This document shows, piece after piece, positions 45,652-55,300 of a stretch of DNA of 64,000 bases; the stretch's first letter is position 1, and every line of letters starts with the position of its first letter. The notes below the pieces were generated by a model. That model worked only from the letters and a program-made list of their open reading frames with translations, was not told where the DNA came from and did no database searches. Source of the stretch: Pseudoalteromonas galatheae (GTDB taxonomy: Bacteria > Pseudomonadota > Gammaproteobacteria > Enterobacterales > Alteromonadaceae); the NCBI RefSeq assembly GCF_005886105.2, contig NZ_PNCO02000001.1:1981001-2045000 (forward strand), written 5' to 3'. Both the position numbers and the translations under genes were made by a program.

Positions 45652-46993
45652 CGGCATTACCCATGCTGCCCGACTGTCCATCATTGTGAGCTAGCTTTGT
45701 GTTTTCGCTATCGAGTAGTGTGGTAATTTGTGCAACCTGCGCGCTAAATTCATCAAATTGCGTGTCATTTAGCTTAGTATTTTTTGGTTGTTTTAGGGTG
45801 AGTGGATTGATGGCTTTTCCGTCTTTATGCACTTCATAATGTAAGTGACGCGCCTGCGACAGGCCGGTATTACCAAGATAACCTATCACATCGCCTTGCT
45901 TTACTCGCGTCCCAGCCTTGAGGCCGCTCGCAAAGCCATTTAAGTGAGCATAAAGTGTTTGATAGCCTTTACCGTGATCTAACACTACGCGATTACCAAA
46001 GCTGCCGCCCCACCCAGCTTTGAGTACTTTTCCAGAACCCGCAGCCATAATAGGCGTACCAACAGGCGCACCAAAATCGATCCCTTTGTGCATTCGGGTG
46101 TAGCCCAATACTGGGTGATGACGTTTACCGAAGTTTGACGATAATCGAGCACCGTTAAGGGGCGTTTTCATTAAAAAACTTTGTGCGAGGGTACCGTCTG
46201 AGTGGTAAAAAGCGGTCGTTCCGCCATTATCAGTAAACCGGTATAAGCGGTATTTTTCTTTTCCTGAAAGTAGCGCAACATGTTGTAATTCTATAGGTTT
46301 GGAGATTTGCTTGAGTAACTCTTTGGCTGCCACAAGCTGCTGTTCTTGAAATACAAAATCAATTTGATCGCCGGCATATACTTCTCTTTGAAAATCGACA
46401 AGGTGAGATAAGGCCACAATACTTTGATTGATAATGTCATTGGGTACCCCGATTTTGCTGGCGTCTACAAAAAAGCTAGAATCTATGCTTGTCGATAAGC
46501 GCTTTGTTTGCGTGACGGTTTCAAGCTCACTTAGCGATGCATGCCAGTGTTCATCTACTCTTTTAATCTCAATAACCTGTGCAAATGCATATTCAAAGCA
46601 GATCTGCTGTACTTGTCCGTCTACAAGCTCTGCTTCTATTAACTGTCCAGCCTTGAGTTTAGTCAGTGATGTCCACGTACTCACGGCTTGTTCCACCAGC
46701 CAACTATCGCGGTCACTGAATGCAAACTCACTTAAAAGATTCGCTAAACTCTCACCCGATTTAAGTTCAAGTAAACGAATATCTTGAACAGGTTTTAACT
46801 CCTCTGTGATTTGGGTTTGGGCCGCGACTGAGTCTTCAGCGGATCCATTAAGTACAACAGCTTGGCCTTGTTCTGCTTGCGCCAAAACAAAGGTGTTCTC
46901 TTGCGCTTTATTGACCGAATGAGTCTGCTCTGGTTGTTTCGAGCAGCCAAAAGTTGCCATCATTGCAATGGCGATAGAAAGCTTTTTAATCAT
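45644..46993 (-). CDS. M23 (LytM) peptidoglycan endopeptidase-like lipoprotein
   Basis: A 449-residue protein with a probable lipoprotein signal (MIKKLSIAIAMMATFGCSK). The middle holds a LysM/OapA-like region (DIRLLELKSGESLANLL) and the MepM-like linker. The C-terminal LytM domain has the zinc residues in MHKGIDFG and RHLHYEVHKDG, with the core PVGTPIMAAGSG, so it is catalytically complete in the visible motifs. It probably cuts peptidoglycan cross-links in the periplasm. It begins one base after the M56-M23 gene. Confidence 0.9.
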   Translation of the reverse strand: MIKKLSIAIAMMATFGCSKQPEQTHSVNKAQENTFVLAQAEQGQAVVLNGSAEDSVAAQTQITEELKPVQDIRLLELKSGESLANLLSEFAFSDRDSWLVEQAVSTWTSLTKLKAGQLIEAELVDGQVQQICFEYAFAQVIEIKRVDEHWHASLSELETVTQTKRLSTSIDSSFFVDASKIGVPNDIINQSIVALSHLVDFQREVYAGDQIDFVFQEQQLVAAKELLKQISKPIELQHVALLSGKEKYRLYRFTDNGGTTAFYHSDGTLAQSFLMKTPLNGARLSSNFGKRHHPVLGYTRMHKGIDFGAPVGTPIMAAGSGKVLKAGWGGSFGNRVVLDHGKGYQTLYAHLNGFASGLKAGTRVKQGDVIGYLGNTGLSQARHLHYEVHKDGKAINPLTLKQPKNTKLNDTQFDEFSAQVAQITTLLDSENTKLAHNDGQSGSMGNADD

Positions 46994-46994
46994 G

Positions 46995-48323
46995 TTAATT
47001 TTCCAATAAGGTCAGCGGATCAATGCGCGTGTTGTTATGCAGAGCTTCTAGATGTAGATGTGGACCAGTGACTCGACCGGTTTCACCTATGGTACCGATC
47101 ACTTCTCCTTGCGATACTTGCTCACCCACTGCAACATCAATGCTATCAAGGTGTGCGTAGAGACTTTGATAACCATTGTCATGATGGATCAACACCACTT
47201 TACCGTAATTCTCAGGCAGGGTTTTATCATCAGCAATCGTGACCGTACCGCTGGCAACCGCCATCGCCGGTTCACCAACGCCGCCAGCTAAATCCAGTCC
47301 TTGATGTGCTTTATTGTGACGAAAGTTCGATACATGTCCAAACCTTGATGTTATTTCAGGGGTGACGACCGGGTATGTCCATGTTTTACTCACCATTGCC
47401 GTTCCCATTGTCCATTGAATATTGCCATAGGCTAAACCTGAACTAAGCAACACAAAAACCCCTATCAACACAAGATTACTTGGCTTCTTTTTAGATTTAA
47501 GAATAACGCTAAAACGCTTTTTATAGTCATCTAAAGTCAATGAGTTAGACGCAAAACTTGCTGTCATATTCATCGTTTCCGGCGGAGCAGCAGCTCGTTT
47601 TAAAGAGTTCATTAATGCTTTGCTATAAGCCAAGGGCTCTAGGCTGTGCTTCGCTATCGTCACCTCATCACAGCGATATTCCATCGCTCGAATAAAGCCC
47701 AGTTCCATTTTTGCAATAAATGGATTAAACCAAGCAAGCGTCGTGAGTATTCGCCAAATTACGACAGCAATATGATCGCCTTTATCTATATGAGTTAACT
47801 CATGCAGAATAAGCGCCTGCTGCTCGGCCTCTGGCAGCGTGTCAAATTCCACCGGCAAATACACTTTGGGTTGCCACAGTCCGAACACAAAAGGAGAGCA
47901 AGTAATTGGCAATTGATAGCAACTCCGTGTTCCGAGTTTTATTTTTGAAGCAGTACTACAAAGGCGTTTTACTCGCCAAAACTGTCGCCCAAGTACCAAA
48001 AGATGAGCAATGAGACCAACGCAATAGACCATAAATACAGCCAAAAGCGTCAAGTTTAGCCAGTCAGACCCAACCTGTGTGCGCTTAGTCATTGCCAGCA
48101 GCGGCTCTGCAAATTGTTGTAAGTTGGCATTAAACAAGATGGCTGGAATGGCGTTATGTTGCTCTATGTGTTCAAGTGGGATCCAAGGCACAAAAGTCAC
48201 TGCCAGCACGCCCCACCAAAGTCCCTTATTCTGTATATACCGAGCGGAAAATTTCACTCCAAGTGCGTACGTTAAGCCACTAAGCGCCACCCACAGCAAG
48301 ACCGAAAGTAATATCAGTTCCAT
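46995..48323 (-). CDS. BlaR1-type M56 membrane protease fused to M23 (LytM) domain
   Basis: A 442-residue membrane protein. N-terminal membrane helices surround a zincin motif HELTH (174-178), with the third ligand probably in the following EYRCDE stretch, as in M56/BlaR1 proteases that cut BlaI repressors. A membrane helix at about 285-305 is followed by an M23/LytM domain with HQGLDLAGG and HLHLEA (His422/424), and no penicillin-binding sensor domain. It lies 3 bases downstream of the BlaI-like gene. It probably senses the cell wall instead of beta-lactams (inference). Confidence 0.9.
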   Translation of the reverse strand: MELILLSVLLWVALSGLTYALGVKFSARYIQNKGLWWGVLAVTFVPWIPLEHIEQHNAIPAILFNANLQQFAEPLLAMTKRTQVGSDWLNLTLLAVFMVYCVGLIAHLLVLGRQFWRVKRLCSTASKIKLGTRSCYQLPITCSPFVFGLWQPKVYLPVEFDTLPEAEQQALILHELTHIDKGDHIAVVIWRILTTLAWFNPFIAKMELGFIRAMEYRCDEVTIAKHSLEPLAYSKALMNSLKRAAAPPETMNMTASFASNSLTLDDYKKRFSVILKSKKKPSNLVLIGVFVLLSSGLAYGNIQWTMGTAMVSKTWTYPVVTPEITSRFGHVSNFRHNKAHQGLDLAGGVGEPAMAVASGTVTIADDKTLPENYGKVVLIHHDNGYQSLYAHLDSIDVAVGEQVSQGEVIGTIGETGRVTGPHLHLEALHNNTRIDPLTLLEN

Positions 48324-48326
48324 ACT

Positions 48327-48707
48327 TTACTCTTCATCACCTTGCGTCTTAGCTAACTCATCTAACATGGCTTCTAATTCATCTAATTCATCCGCTGCAA
48401 TTAACTTACTATCTGAAAACATAGCGATTGGAAGAGGCTCATCCAACTCCATGATTTGCTTTGCAAACTCTTGGGCATAAAGTGCGAGAGTCGGTACCTT
48501 AGCAAGGACAGCTGAGTATATTTTTTTATTGCCTTGCATTTGCTCGGCGAGATAACCCTTTTCACACATTCTCTCAAGAGTTTTTCGAGTTGATGAGTAG
48601 CTCCAACTGAGCTTTGATCCTATTTCTGTGTGAATTTCTTTACCCGTTTTTGGCTGTTCACGCCAAAGGATTTTTAAAACGATTAGTTCGGTTGAGTTAG
48701 GTTTCAT
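48327..48707 (-). CDS. BlaI/MecI/CopY-type repressor
   Basis: A 126-residue winged-helix repressor: MKPNSTELIVLKILWREQP, TGKEIHTEIGSKLSWSYSSTRKTLERMCEKGYL matches the BlaI family. The C-terminal half is a dimerisation region that would hold the protease cleavage site. I chose ATG 48707, because the longer frame to 48737 would cover the operator at 48723-48738. It probably represses this operon until cleaved by the M56 protease. Confidence 0.9.
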   Translation of the reverse strand: MKPNSTELIVLKILWREQPKTGKEIHTEIGSKLSWSYSSTRKTLERMCEKGYLAEQMQGNKKIYSAVLAKVPTLALYAQEFAKQIMELDEPLPIAMFSDSKLIAADELDELEAMLDELAKTQGDEE

Positions 48708-48722
48708 TGTTTTTCTCACAAC

Positions 48723-48738
48723 TGCGACATATGTCACA
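48723..48738. promoter_or_regulatory. BlaI-like operator 1
   Basis: TGCGAC-ATAT-GTCACA is a dyad with 5 of 6 complementary positions and a 4-base spacer. It is just before the repressor ATG. The core resembles the second site 34 bases away (centre to centre, about three helical turns), so the two probably bind one repressor dimer each. Confidence 0.65.
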
Positions 48739-48755
48739 CATTAACAAACAAAAAA

Positions 48756-48773
48756 GTGCGACACAAGTCGCAC
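48756..48773. promoter_or_regulatory. BlaI-like operator 2
   Basis: GTGCGAC-ACAA-GTCGCAC is a perfect 7-base dyad with a 4-base spacer. It is 93 bases before the divergent sensor kinase start and may regulate both directions. Confidence 0.72.
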
Positions 48774-48865
48774 ATTATGCTTTTTTAATTTTCACCACGA
48801 AAAATGGCGACATTATCAACAGCACTTATACTTCAAGTTGATATGCAAAAAATGAGTTATCTGTA

Positions 48866-50425
48866 GTGCTAGAGCTAATTAATATTCGCCATAAATTATG
48901 GCTGCTAATTGTGTTTCCCGTCATTGCGCTTGCCTTACTGCTCGGATATGCTTTTAACCGTTACGCTCACCTTGAGTCAGAAGTAGAATCTCTATACGCC
49001 GATCGTGTTGTGCCGCTTATTCAAATAAAAAAAGTATCAGATCACGGTGCGATTCAGATTGTCGACATACTTCATAAGTATCGTGCAGGGTTGGTCTCCA
49101 AAGACGAGGTGCTGCTGCAAATAGCAGATGCAACTCGGGTCATGAACGACGCGTGGCAAAGCTATCTAAACACATATTTGGTGACTGCGGAGCAAGTCAA
49201 AGTTGAACTCATTGAGTTCCAAATGCAGGCCGTATTTACGCATATTGCCTCGCTCCAAAGCGCGATAAATCAAGGGACATTTTTAGCAATTCCACAACAT
49301 CAGTTTGTTACTGCACTCTATGAAAAGTTCGATCCGTTAACTGCATCACTACAAGCACTCACCGAGGTACAAAATGACGTCGCACTCGGTATTGTGGAGC
49401 AAACCGAGCATCAATTTAGCCAACTAAAGTTGTTGCTCATTATTTTTTCTGTGATTGTATTGGTGAGCTTAATTGCCGTTGGCTTCGCTTTATATCGCTC
49501 TATTCAACATCCAATCAATCATATTCGCTCGCAAATCAATCACATTATTGAGAGCTCGAGTCTCGAAAAACGTATCGACATTGATAACCACAATGAATTG
49601 ACTGATGTTAGCCTTGCCATCAACCAGCTCCTTAGCCACATCCATGTGATCCACCAGCAACTGGTAGAGGCGGAAAAATTATCAAGCCTAGGTAGTTTAG
49701 TTTCAGGATTGGCTCACGAGGTAAATACTCCACTTGGTGTCTCGATTACCGCAGTGTCATCCTGCCAAGAGCAAGTGGATGCGATGGAAACCGGCATGAA
49801 AGCGCAGCGTTTGTCGCACGCTGAGTTTTTAGAAATTATGGCAGCATTGGATTCTGGGTTGTCTATCGCAGAGCGAAATCTCGGCAAAACGGCAAAGCTA
49901 GTGCAAGAGTTCAAGAATATCTCCGCAGAGCAAGAAACTGACGTCGAGCAACTTGTCGACCTAGAAGCCGTTATTCGCAATTATTGCGAACAAACGGCCC
50001 GTTTTCAGTTAAAGATGCGCGTTGAATTTAGCGCAACAGGAAAACTGGAACAACTGGTCAAAATCAACGTTAAGGCGCTACAGCAAATTTTGTTGCAGCT
50101 GCTTGAGAATGCCCGAGTGCATGGTTTTAGTAATGATAGCGACACCCAGCCATTTGCTGCTGTTCGTTTAGAGATCACTGACAACAAAATATTTATTCGA
50201 GTCAAAGACGAAGGCGTCGGTATGAGTAATGAGGTCCTAAATCGGATCTTTGAGCCCTTTTACACCACAGCTCGCCAACATGGTCATGCTGGGCTTGGAC
50301 TTTCCGTCACCTATAATCTCGTCAAAAAACATTTAGAAGGTGACTTAAAAGTTAATTCCAAAGCCGGAAATGGCACCACTTTTACCATCTTGTTGGCGAA
50401 CAAAACGTTGGCACAAACCGCCTAA
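48866..50425 (+). CDS. orphan sensor histidine kinase
   Basis: A 519-residue membrane kinase. It has a first membrane helix (about 10-30), a helical extracytoplasmic domain (about 35-185) like the four-helix chemoreceptor sensor fold, a second helix (about 188-212), a HAMP domain, phosphorylation box SGLAHEVNTPLGV (His at about 284) and an ATPase domain with N-box LLENARVHG, G1 VKDEGVGMS and G2 GHAGLGLSV. It starts with GTG 48866. No response regulator is adjacent. It is divergent from the BlaI gene. Confidence 0.88.
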   Translation: MLELINIRHKLWLLIVFPVIALALLLGYAFNRYAHLESEVESLYADRVVPLIQIKKVSDHGAIQIVDILHKYRAGLVSKDEVLLQIADATRVMNDAWQSYLNTYLVTAEQVKVELIEFQMQAVFTHIASLQSAINQGTFLAIPQHQFVTALYEKFDPLTASLQALTEVQNDVALGIVEQTEHQFSQLKLLLIIFSVIVLVSLIAVGFALYRSIQHPINHIRSQINHIIESSSLEKRIDIDNHNELTDVSLAINQLLSHIHVIHQQLVEAEKLSSLGSLVSGLAHEVNTPLGVSITAVSSCQEQVDAMETGMKAQRLSHAEFLEIMAALDSGLSIAERNLGKTAKLVQEFKNISAEQETDVEQLVDLEAVIRNYCEQTARFQLKMRVEFSATGKLEQLVKINVKALQQILLQLLENARVHGFSNDSDTQPFAAVRLEITDNKIFIRVKDEGVGMSNEVLNRIFEPFYTTARQHGHAGLGLSVTYNLVKKHLEGDLKVNSKAGNGTTFTILLANKTLAQTA

Positions 50426-50449
50426 CCAACTTGTGCCCTAATAGCATAC

Positions 50450-51205
50450 TTAACGAGTGACAAAGCCTCCGTTAACAAACAAGGTTTGTCCAGTCGTCCA
50501 GCGTGATTGCTCCGACGCAAGATAAAGCACTGCAGGGGTAATATCGTCTACTTGCCCTAGTCGGTTCATTACACTTGCAGACTGCAAATAATTAACGGTT
50601 TGCTCGTTTTCTTCGCCATGGAAAAAGTCAGTGTCAATTGGACCTGGTGCAATCGTATTGACGGTCACACCTCGATGTCCGACTTCCTTTGCCAGCGCAC
50701 GAGTGAAGTGCTCAAGTGGTGCTTTTGAGCCAGCGTAGAGCGCATAATTTCCAGTAAATGCTGCCAATAGCGAAGTGCCCATATTAATGATCCGACCGTT
50801 ATCACGAATATGTTTAGCGGCTTCTTGCATCACAAAAAATGCCCCTTTACAGTTGATCCCAAATAGCCTGTCAAAATCTTCCTCGCTATATTCAGCAAAT
50901 GGTTTCTTGCTGATAGTACCGGCATTATTGATAACGATATCCACGGCGCCAAACTCACTAATAATATGCTCAAATATATTCATTACCTGCGCTTTATTGC
51001 TGACATCTCCGTGTACTAGCGTCGTCCTAACACCCAGCGCTTCAACTTCCTTCTGGGTTTCAAGTGCTTGTGGTTTAGAATGGGCACTATGATAGTGAAT
51101 GACAAGATCAGCGCCTTGCTTTGCCAACGCAATAGCAAAATCCTTCCCCATATTTTTGGCTGACCCAGTGATAAACGCAACCTTACCTGTTAACTGCTTA
51201 GACAT
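50450..51205 (-). CDS. short-chain dehydrogenase/reductase
   Basis: A 251-residue NAD(P)-dependent oxidoreductase of the classical SDR family. The cofactor loop is TGSAKNMGKDFA, then NNAG, and the catalytic YxxxK is YAGSK (Tyr at about 156) with Ser in GTSLLAAF. The start is ATG 51205 with AGGAG upstream. The substrate is unknown; a LysR regulator is divergent, a common pairing. Confidence 0.9.
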   Translation of the reverse strand: MSKQLTGKVAFITGSAKNMGKDFAIALAKQGADLVIHYHSAHSKPQALETQKEVEALGVRTTLVHGDVSNKAQVMNIFEHIISEFGAVDIVINNAGTISKKPFAEYSEEDFDRLFGINCKGAFFVMQEAAKHIRDNGRIINMGTSLLAAFTGNYALYAGSKAPLEHFTRALAKEVGHRGVTVNTIAPGPIDTDFFHGEENEQTVNYLQSASVMNRLGQVDDITPAVLYLASEQSRWTTGQTLFVNGGFVTR

Positions 51206-51314
51206 ACCTATTTCTCCTACTTGCAATATTCAATCGACTTTTAGTGTAGCTAGGTGAAAGGGATACAGGTATAGTGATTTTAGTCATTTACTAATTGCAT
51301 TTTTTACATCCGCT

Positions 51315-52211
51315 ATGAAATCGATTACTGAAGAAGATTTGTTTGTTCTTACCGTTGAATCTGGCAGCCTCAAATCTGCGGCTGAAGTGATAGGTACCGA
51401 TCCCTCCTCGGTAAGCCGAAAACTCGCAAACTTAGAAAGTCGATTAGGAGTAAAACTTTTACAGCGCTCCACTAAGCAAACGGCCGCAACTGAAGTTGGG
51501 CTTGAGTACTATAAAGGCGTAAAACAATTACTAGATGAAAAAAGAGAATTGGAAGAGTCGATTTCAGGCACCTCCACACTGCCTTCTGGTACATTAAGAG
51601 TTGCAGCGCCACACGACTTCGCCGAGCGCTTCATTGCTCCTGTGATACAAACCATGATAACCACCTATCCAGACCTCAATATTGAGTTACTACTCGGCAG
51701 TCATTTTGAAGATCTCAAGGCTAAACAAATCGATATTGCAATTAGGATTGGCAAACTGGATGACTCCTCCTTGATTTGCCGACAACTTGGCCATGTACCA
51801 CGGGTCTTGGTGGCCTCTAAAGCGTATATTGAGCGCATGGGACAACCACAACGCTTTAGCGATTTAAGCAAACTGGATTTTATCTTTTACAATAAACCTA
51901 AGCTTGGTGATCAGCTCATTCTCGGTAAAGGCCTGCATCGTGAAGCCGTTGCGGTAAGTGGTAAACTCGTCGCCAACAGTGTTGCTGTACTAAAAAATTG
52001 GGTAAACGCTGGCCTTGGTGTGCATTACGGGCCGCTATGGGCATTTAAAGATGAATTAACTATGGGCAGTTGTGTGCAGCTACTACCTGAACTACACGAT
52101 GAAAGTTATCCTATCCACGCACTGTACTTGTCGAAGCAATATACTCCCGCAAAGGTACGGGAGTTTGTTGAGCTATTGACTTCAACCTATCAGCAATACC
52201 GCTTCGATTAA
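51315..52211 (+). CDS. LysR family transcriptional regulator
   Basis: A 298-residue regulator. The N-terminal HTH (EEDLFVLTVESGSLKSAAEVIGTDPSSVSRKLANLE) and the periplasmic-binding-like effector domain (about 90-295; LRVAAPHDFAERFIAPVI) are typical. It is divergent from the SDR gene, 109 bases apart, which suggests control of that gene. Confidence 0.93.
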   Translation: MKSITEEDLFVLTVESGSLKSAAEVIGTDPSSVSRKLANLESRLGVKLLQRSTKQTAATEVGLEYYKGVKQLLDEKRELEESISGTSTLPSGTLRVAAPHDFAERFIAPVIQTMITTYPDLNIELLLGSHFEDLKAKQIDIAIRIGKLDDSSLICRQLGHVPRVLVASKAYIERMGQPQRFSDLSKLDFIFYNKPKLGDQLILGKGLHREAVAVSGKLVANSVAVLKNWVNAGLGVHYGPLWAFKDELTMGSCVQLLPELHDESYPIHALYLSKQYTPAKVREFVELLTSTYQQYRFD

Positions 52212-52332
52212 CTCAGTTTTATAGTAAACAAGTATTAAGGCTAACTGATATAAGCTCAAGCCCAGCTTTTACTGTAACGGCAAAGCATGAGCTTAAAAGA
52301 AATTTACTTCATCAAGTTTTCGAATGCTACGC

Positions 52333-52357
52333 AAAAAAGCCCTACAGATTGTAGGGC
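52333..52357 (-). terminator. terminator of the subtilase gene
   Basis: Stem GCCCTAC (52339-52345) / GTAGGGC (52351-52357) with a 5-base loop. On the minus strand the stem is followed by TTTTTT. It lies 28 bases after the protease stop. Confidence 0.88.
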
Positions 52358-52384
52358 CTTGACTATAAAGAAGTTAATCTTATT

Positions 52385-55300
52385 TTATTTGCGTCTACGA
52401 CGAAGTGCCGCAAATGGTGCTGCCAGTAAAGCTAACCAGCCAAATGAACCCGACGAGCCAGTACCAACTTCAACTGGCTCTTCCACTACTGGTGGTGTCG
52501 TAGCCTCTGCAACATCAGCAACATTCACAGTTACCTTGGTTGGTGCAAGCATCAACGTACTTTCACCAGCGGCCTTCGCTGTGTATGTGAAGCTATCTAC
52601 GCCGTTAAAGTCTGCTTCAGGGGTATAGATGACTTTACCTTCTTTGATTTCAACAGCACCATTAGCAGGAGCATCAACAACCGCTAGTGTTGCAGCATCA
52701 AAGCCACCTTCAGGATTGGCAAACGATACGCTTTGTACCGCGCGCTGATTTTCGCTGCCTTTCACCGTTAGCGTCACAGGAATAAGGTCAATATGTTGAG
52801 CATCATCATTCGCTAAAACATCAATAGCTTCAGATGACGTGTCTTCATCCATCTCTATTGTATCTGCTACACCTGCTTTGATATGTGCATTTTCAGCAAG
52901 CTTAACTTTAACACCAAGATTTACCGCACCACCCTTGTTATATTCATAAGCGATAACTTGTCCAGCAACTGGCGCAGTACCTTCACCATTGTGATACGTC
53001 TGAAGACCAACAATACCATTTGAATCCTCTATACCAACCGTTGCTTTACTTGGCATTTTTGGCACTTTTACATAGTTGAAGAAGTGCTCTTCTTCACCAT
53101 TTAGACGGATCCAAGATTGGAAAGTGTATTCATCACCCGAAGTGTCTTCGAATAATCTCGCGTCAGCCCATTCAGTTACAAAGTAGTGTGTTAGGTTTTC
53201 AGGATCGTCCCCAAACGACAGAAGTGCAACATAAACTGCACCGCCAACAGCTTCATCAGGCCCTTGAAGATCAAAGTCAGCCCAAAGCGGGGCGATCAAA
53301 CCGTTTTGTCCATTAACTGATGGTATCGCTTCATTAGAGCCTGTACCACTAGCTGAACCATTGCCGGCAACAATCAAGCCATTTGAGGTGATCGTAATAT
53401 AACTATATTCAACACCACCTAACTTGAACGTATAGCCATCACCAATGTTTGCTAAGTTAAATTTAAAATCTGAATCATCACACGAATCTTCACAGGTTGG
53501 TCGATATTCCTTTCGAGCTTTAAGGTCAATATTTATTCCAGCCTCAATTGCGCTTTTTATAGATGATTTGTCAAGCTTTCCTGTCCAAGCAATGTGGCGA
53601 GTTGGAATATCTGCACCAGCAAGGATTTGGTTGCCATTATCCATAGAAACCTTAAAGCTGTCTGGGATTACTTCAAGTGAACTAGGCAATACTGAGTCAA
53701 GAGTAACTTGACCGTCAATAACATCATTCACAAAACCTAAATTCACATCAAATTCTGCTGAATTTGAAGCCCCTGATGTAGACACAGCTAAACCAGGAAG
53801 AGACGTTGATGATGCAAATGCAGCAAGAGGTACGTGACCGACACGCTCTCCCGCATCATTGTACGCTTCAATACGACCAAACTGCCATGCATCCAGATCG
53901 GAACCCGTAATGCTAAGTGTTATTGATGCTGACTTAGCATCGCCTTCCTCACCACGAGGTGCTAATTCGACAGAAGACGTTAGATCCTTAACAGCAACAC
54001 CACCACCTATCGCAACGCCCTTAAAGTGCAGGTTCATTGCTTCAGCAGTCATGTTTTTCACAGTAACGCTGTAATCACAGCTTTCAATACATTGAGTTTC
54101 AGACAATCCCATCTCAGAGAAAGTCACTTTTGCGTTAAATGCTTTATCTAAATCAAAGCGTCCTGCACCAACATCAAAGCCGTCAGCCGGAGTCACTTCA
54201 TCTTCTTTCTTCAAACCTTCAGTAACACTGGTATTGGCCAATGCTGATTTGATTTCTTCAGGGGTCCAGTCCGGATATTGCTGCTTAAGAAGTGCTGCAG
54301 CACCGGCAATGTGTGGACCTGCCATTGACGTACCAGAAAGCTCAGCGAAATTCGCAACACCGTCTACCGCCAAGTGCGCAGATAGAATATTAGTGCCTGG
54401 CGCTGCAACGTTTGGCTTAAAGATAGATGGATCGCCGTTAGGGCCTCGTGACGAAGACTCACGCATTGAATCACGAGCAGCTTCACTAATCGCGGTACGA
54501 TTTACACCGTCAACGGCAAGCTTACCATCAAATCCGTCTGCAGAAGCGGCTGCAATAATCGCTTCACCATCTTCTTGGCTAACCATGAATGCAGGAAGGG
54601 TTTCGCCTGCGGTCGCCATCACAAAAGGTGTACCTACGCGATTATTATAAACAACAATAGCTTTAGCACCGGCATCAGCAGCATTTTTAACTTTAACTGA
54701 GAAATTACAATCGCCTCGAGACACTACAGCAAAAGCATCGGTGAAAGAGCCAGCTGGGAAAGGCTGACAACCAGTTACATTCTCTGCATCAACTTTTTCC
54801 GCTGCTACTGGTTTAGCAGAGATAACCGTACTATGTTCTGTATCTGAACTCGTTACGTGAAGAATATTTTCTCCACCGTCTAATGACATGCCAGTAGTGA
54901 AGATACGGCCGTGCTGAGTGTTTGCCACCGAAATAACTGATTCAAGGTTAGCTGGACCACCAATGGTGCTAGCGCCAGCACCGCCATTACCAGCAGAAAC
55001 AACTGCAACAACACCCGCTGCTCTGATATTTTCAAAAACTTCAGCATAAGCACTATTTTCAGGGTGTGAACCATAGCCACCACCCCAAGAGTTGTTGATT
55101 ACATCAGCACCGTCTTCTAATGCGTGCTCCAACGCCTCAATTAACATAATATTAGAGCCGCCCTCTTCATATAGAGCTTTGTAGCTCATGAGGTACGCGC
55201 CTGGTGCGACGCCACTCAACTCAACGGTATTACCGTTATAGTCAGCAGTTACCGCTGAACCTACCGCAGTACCCGCAACGTGAGTACCGTGACCGTCAAG

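Noticed and set aside
52251..52295. TAAGCTCA / TGAGCTTA dyad after the LysR gene
   Set aside because: Loop of 29 bases and no T-run; cannot be separated from chance.
54234..54650. 138-residue open frame on the plus strand inside the subtilase gene
   Set aside because: It is antisense to the strongly conserved catalytic domain, has no recognisable motif and no ribosome site; it is a codon-bias shadow.
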